Positions 44,783 through 47,732 of a DNA stretch of 47,732 nucleotides are shown here, piece after piece. The DNA lies in contig JAOADV010000016.1 of the NCBI GenBank assembly GCA_026417135.1, positions 1 to 47,732 of the forward strand, in the 5' to 3' direction. A program made the translations under genes and the position numbers. How positions within the stretch are numbered: the stretch's first letter is position 1; the number at the start of each line of letters is the position of its first letter. Below the pieces are notes generated by a model that saw only the letters and a program-made list of their open reading frames with translations, was not told the DNA's origin and ran no database searches. The stretch comes from Ignavibacteria bacterium. GTDB lineage: Bacteria; Bacteroidota; Ignavibacteria; Kapaibacteriales; UBA2268.

Positions 44783-46345
44783 ATGGAAAAACAAAAGGTT
44801 ATTAAAATTTTAGCCATTTCGGTTGGCGGTCTTGCTGTTTTAGTTGGGCTTTATTTTGCTTTCTTTAAAGGGCAAATTTTTGCTCAACAAGATATCGGCG
44901 CAAGCAAACCACCGATAGAAATTAATCCAACAATCAAAGCTTTGAACGAAGCGTTCACTGCAACTGCAAATGCGGTGATTCCCAGTGTCGTAAACATTCG
45001 TGTAAAAATTAAACAGAAAATCTCGAGAGATTTGCCAGTTATTCCTTTCGAAGAAGACGAAAGATTTCCATTCTTTAAGGATTGGAACGATTTTTTTAGA
45101 AGGCATTTCCAAGATTTGGAACCAGATGTAACATCTGCTGGTAGCGGGGTATTTGTAACTTCTGATGGTTACATAGTAACAAATAACCACGTGGTCGAAA
45201 AGGCTGATGAAATAATCGTTTTAACACACGAGAAAAAAGAGTATAAAGCCAGAATCATTGGGACAGATAAATGGACCGACCTTGCTGTAATAAAAATTGA
45301 TGGCGAAGGATTTAAGCCCGTTCATTTTGCAAATTTAGAAGATGTCCAAGTTGGGGAATTGGTCGTTGCAGTAGGTAATCCGCTCGGTCTTTCTTCGACC
45401 GTGACCTTCGGTATTATAAGTGCCAAAGGTCGCGGAGGACTTTCTGTAATTAGACCAAACGTTGGTGAAAAAGGTAACTTTGCAATAGAAAACTTTATTC
45501 AAACTGATGCTCCTATTAACCCGGGTAATAGCGGTGGTGGTTTGTTCACTTTGAATGGCAGTCTTGTTGGAATCAACACTGCAATTGCAACTCGAACTGG
45601 AACTTACATTGGCTACGGTTTTGCGATTCCAGTTGATTTAGTGAAGACCGTTGTAACCGAGATAATTCGAAAGGGCAAGTTCGACCGTGCTTATTTAGGA
45701 GTATATATTCGCTCTATTGATGAAACTTACGCAAAGGCTCTTGGGTTAAAGAAAATCAAAGGAGCCTTTGTGAACGAAATAGAGCCAAATAGTCCAGCAG
45801 AAAAAGCTGGAATTCAAGTAGAAGATGTTATACTTGCTGTTGATGGGAAAGAAATTAACTCTTCGAACGAGCTCCAAGTCGAAATTGCGAAACGAAGGCC
45901 GGGCGAAACTGTTGAATTGACGATTTGGAGAAATAGAAAAGAAATAAAATTAAAAGTGAAGCTTGCCTCACGCGAACGTGGTGAACTTGTCGAAGAACGT
46001 AACACAGATTTTATCGAGCCCCGACCCGGGCAATCTGTAACCATCGATAAGCTTGGAATTGTTGTAAGCCCACTGGACGACAAGCTTAAAGAGCAATTCG
46101 AGGTTTCGAATGGAGTTTACTTAAAAGAAGTAAAGGACCGTAGCCTTATCGACGAACGCGGGCTTTCTCCGAACGGGGTTATTACAAAAGTTGACAATAT
46201 AGAAATTCGTTCTGTGAAGGATTTAAACAAAGCACTCGAAAATAAAAAACCGGGCGATGCTGTTCTCTTGCGAGTTAAATACAAAAATTCGACGAATATA
46301 ATTGCAGTCGAAATACCAGAATCCAAAGAAAAAAGAGAAAATTAA
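44783..46345 (+). CDS. HtrA/Deg-family serine protease with two PDZ domains
   Basis: The protein has 520 residues from ATG 44783, preceded by GGAGG. An in-frame ATG at 44654 would add 43 residues before the membrane segment and has no ribosome site. It has an N-terminal signal-anchor (ILAISVGGLAVLVGLYFAFF), then a trypsin-like domain with the triad His in TNNHVVEKADE, Asp in WTDLAVIKI and Ser in NPGNSGGGLF. Two PDZ domains follow, the first typical (AYLGVYIRSI ... GAFVNEIEPNSPAEKAGIQ) and the second weaker (DKLGIVVSPL ... NKALENKKPGD). It provides periplasmic protein quality control. Transcription is divergent from the methyltransferase operon. Confidence 0.94.
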   Translation: MEKQKVIKILAISVGGLAVLVGLYFAFFKGQIFAQQDIGASKPPIEINPTIKALNEAFTATANAVIPSVVNIRVKIKQKISRDLPVIPFEEDERFPFFKDWNDFFRRHFQDLEPDVTSAGSGVFVTSDGYIVTNNHVVEKADEIIVLTHEKKEYKARIIGTDKWTDLAVIKIDGEGFKPVHFANLEDVQVGELVVAVGNPLGLSSTVTFGIISAKGRGGLSVIRPNVGEKGNFAIENFIQTDAPINPGNSGGGLFTLNGSLVGINTAIATRTGTYIGYGFAIPVDLVKTVVTEIIRKGKFDRAYLGVYIRSIDETYAKALGLKKIKGAFVNEIEPNSPAEKAGIQVEDVILAVDGKEINSSNELQVEIAKRRPGETVELTIWRNRKEIKLKVKLASRERGELVEERNTDFIEPRPGQSVTIDKLGIVVSPLDDKLKEQFEVSNGVYLKEVKDRSLIDERGLSPNGVITKVDNIEIRSVKDLNKALENKKPGDAVLLRVKYKNSTNIIAVEIPESKEKREN

Positions 46346-46383
46346 AAATTTAGAGCAAATCCAATTTAACTTATTACAAAGTG

Positions 46384-46413
46384 TTGCACTTCACTCTTCG
46401 AAGTGAAGTGCAA
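46384..46413. repeat. strong hairpin downstream of the protease gene
   Basis: TTGCACTTCACT pairs with AGTGAAGTGCAA (12 bp) around a six-base loop, 38 bases after the protease stop. No T tract follows, so it may be a bidirectional stop, an mRNA 3'-end stabiliser or another palindromic repeat. Confidence 0.6.
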
Positions 46414-46626
46414 AGTTATATTGTTTTATTTTTAGATAATCGAAAAAGTTATTCATAATTTGGTTTTAGAAAATTTATTTGCAACTGGCGGAGAATTGGT
46501 TAACAGCTCAAACATATCGCCTATAGACTAATTCAAGAGTTTTAGGGCTATTGCCATAATGCAACAAATAATCCTTCCTTTTTGTTTTTTCCTCTCGTAA
46601 ATGATGCTTTCGCTACCTCCGAAGTA

Positions 46627-46706
46627 CCAAAAGCATCCTTGCTTTTGGAACGACGGCAAGGATGCCGTCGCTACTTTATTTGCACAGGCTGGGAAGCCCG
46701 TGCTAC
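46627..46706. repeat. composite hairpin repeat, locus B
   Basis: CCAAAAGCA-TCCT-TGCTTTTGG (46627-46648) is followed by CGACGGCA-AGGA-TGCCGTCG (46651-46670). Next come CTAC and then GCACAGGCTGGGAAGCCCGTGC with TAC (46682-46706). The loops TCCT and AGGA are complementary, and the unit types match locus A at 32390-32470 in different order. The last unit supplies the stop codon of the adjacent minus-strand gene. Confidence 0.82.
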
Positions 46707-47536
46707 AATTCCCAATTCACTCCCGCTCGAAGTGATTGCCGATACTGAATTCCTGATTTCTGCCTCTGGTCGTATTGTAAGTCCAAACGTACGGTTATTC
46801 CAACTGTTTTCCAAAGTGAAACTACCATCTCTGTTGTGCTACGAAATGTGCTCTCGCTTATTTTTCTTGCACTTGCGAAGATTTCCACACTGCTCGTTAT
46901 CTTCACACTTCGCTCGACCAACACCACTGCCTCGGCTTTCCATTCCAACCCAGCCTCCGCCTTCCATCGCTCCCGCTCCAATGTCCTTGGGTCGTCTGTC
47001 ATTTGCGTATATATTTCTGCTCTCGTTTGCTTAAACGATACTCCAACTCGGTTCGTTAGAACCTTCCGTTTCCCACTATCTGCTATCGAATGAGCAAATC
47101 CAAACGACTGCATCGATACCACTGGGTCCCATAACTTCGCAGTCGCTCGCTTGACTCCTTTCGACACTGAAAACGACTCGGTCAACTGTGTTCGAAAATT
47201 TGCAGAAACAAATGGGTCGACTATCCAACCCGCTGGATATTTCAGCATTCCTTCGGCAAAAAGTTCGTTGTCGGTTGGAACGACATAATTCACCCGTTGA
47301 GAAGTCAGATTTGTGTATTGCACCCCAATTGCATAGCGAAAGTTCGGAGTAAACACGAAGGTATCGATTCGGAAATCCTTTTTGAATGAAAACGAATGGT
47401 TCAGTTCAAATATTACCGCCTCCCCTTGCTTCCAATCATCGACAATCGATTGGGAAAATGTAAAAGTAAAGCGAGGGGAGGGATGAATACATAATGTCAG
47501 AAAAATAAATAAAAATAAGTATGCGTAAAATTTCAC
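46703..47536 (-). CDS. DUF3078-like exported protein
   Basis: The 277-residue protein starts with GTG at 47536, overlapping the stop of the upstream gene by four bases. It has a signal peptide (FYAYLFLFIFLTLCIHPS). The body reads as amphipathic strands with SFSFKKDFRIDTFVFTPNFR, LKYPAGWIVDPFVSANFRTQ and a block like LWDPVVSMQSFGFAHS that fits DUF3078 proteins of Bacteroidota, which are probable outer-membrane barrels. The function is unknown. Its synonymous positions look richer in G and C than neighbouring genes. Its TAG stop lies inside the palindromic repeat, so the end of the protein may have been reshaped by the repeat. Confidence 0.75.
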   Translation of the reverse strand: MKFYAYLFLFIFLTLCIHPSPRFTFTFSQSIVDDWKQGEAVIFELNHSFSFKKDFRIDTFVFTPNFRYAIGVQYTNLTSQRVNYVVPTDNELFAEGMLKYPAGWIVDPFVSANFRTQLTESFSVSKGVKRATAKLWDPVVSMQSFGFAHSIADSGKRKVLTNRVGVSFKQTRAEIYTQMTDDPRTLERERWKAEAGLEWKAEAVVLVERSVKITSSVEIFASARKISESTFRSTTEMVVSLWKTVGITVRLDLQYDQRQKSGIQYRQSLRAGVNWEL

Positions 47537-47732
47537 TTGTAAAGTTCTTTTTCTATTTTTTCATAAGGGACGAAAATTATCGTATCATTAGTACAAATAA
47601 AATATGCTGGTGTTTTAGAGATTTTATATTTGCCAAAAATCCCATCTTTTAAATTATATGGTGGCCAAGGATCTTTTTCTGCGTGGACATCAAAAAATAT
47701 TTTAAATTTGCCTTTTTTTAACCATTTAAAAT
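47533..47732 (-). CDS. 3' end of a probable thioredoxin-like/redoxin gene (partial)
   Basis: The minus strand is open from the window edge to TGA at 47533-47535. It gives 65 residues including VHAEKDPWPPYNLKDG, then IFGKYKISKTPAYFI and NDTIIFVPYEKIEKELYK. The pattern of a short helix, K/T-P-A-Y-F (cis-Pro position) and a final strand-helix resembles the C-terminus of TlpA-type redoxins. The active-site CxxC would lie outside the window, so the call is tentative. It is coupled by a four-base GTGA overlap to the DUF3078 gene. Confidence 0.5.
   Translation of the reverse strand, partial: FKWLKKGKFKIFFDVHAEKDPWPPYNLKDGIFGKYKISKTPAYFICTNDTIIFVPYEKIEKELYK

Overview
The window is AT-rich bacterial chromosome. 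It most likely comes from the Bacteroidota/Chlorobiota/Ignavibacteriota assemblage, and Candidatus Kapabacteria is my best guess (inference). The reasons are type IX secretion features (a PorQ-like barrel and two very large secreted proteins ending in a T9SS sorting domain), a DUF3078 protein, a menaquinone-type prenyltransferase, and few strong Shine-Dalgarno sites. No phage, insertion sequence with transposase, CRISPR array or rRNA is visible.

Layout. Positions 1-2180 are a gene graveyard: a decayed ORF of unknown origin, an Mrr-type restriction endonuclease with an in-frame stop, and a clipped signal-peptide start flanked by small palindromic repeats. Positions 2181-13404 hold the most distinctive locus, a divergent acyl-CoA cluster. 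Leftward run an acyl-CoA dehydrogenase, a fused isobutyryl-CoA mutase (IcmF), a DUF6125 protein and a methylcrotonyl-CoA carboxylase beta subunit. Rightward run a second acyl-CoA dehydrogenase, an unknown protein, an archaeal-type HMG-CoA synthase, its partner thiolase and a DUF35 OB-fold protein with no cysteines. Together these look like branched-chain (leucine/valine) acyl-CoA metabolism joined to acetoacetyl-CoA/HMG-CoA chemistry.

Positions 13659-19445 carry a UbiA/MenA prenyltransferase, a STAS-MlaE lipid-transport permease, grpE-dnaJ and a proline dehydrogenase. Positions 19742-32188 carry a T9SS-secreted BNR-repeat protein, a MotB/OmpA-like protein and an outer-membrane protein. These are followed by a leftward housekeeping series: moxR, thioesterase, porQ-like, lipB, tRNA-Gly, nadK and lgt. 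Upstream of that lie a glycine-cleavage T-protein, a ComEA-like protein and a coiled-coil exported protein. Positions 33074-38623 encode a 1849-residue T9SS substrate ending at a clear terminator. Positions 38945-40900 hold a type II restriction-modification pair whose methylase is intact but whose nuclease is frameshifted. Positions 41281-46345 carry an MCE/MlaD protein, a DCC-family thiol protein, a bifunctional homocysteine methyltransferase/MTHF reductase and an HtrA protease. The window ends with composite hairpin repeats, a DUF3078 protein and the 3' end of a probable redoxin gene.

Three sequence-wide patterns stand out. GATC is almost absent while TCGA is abundant. Pyrimidine-ending codons take C before GA-starting codons. 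Small palindromic intergenic repeats provide the stop codons of two genes.
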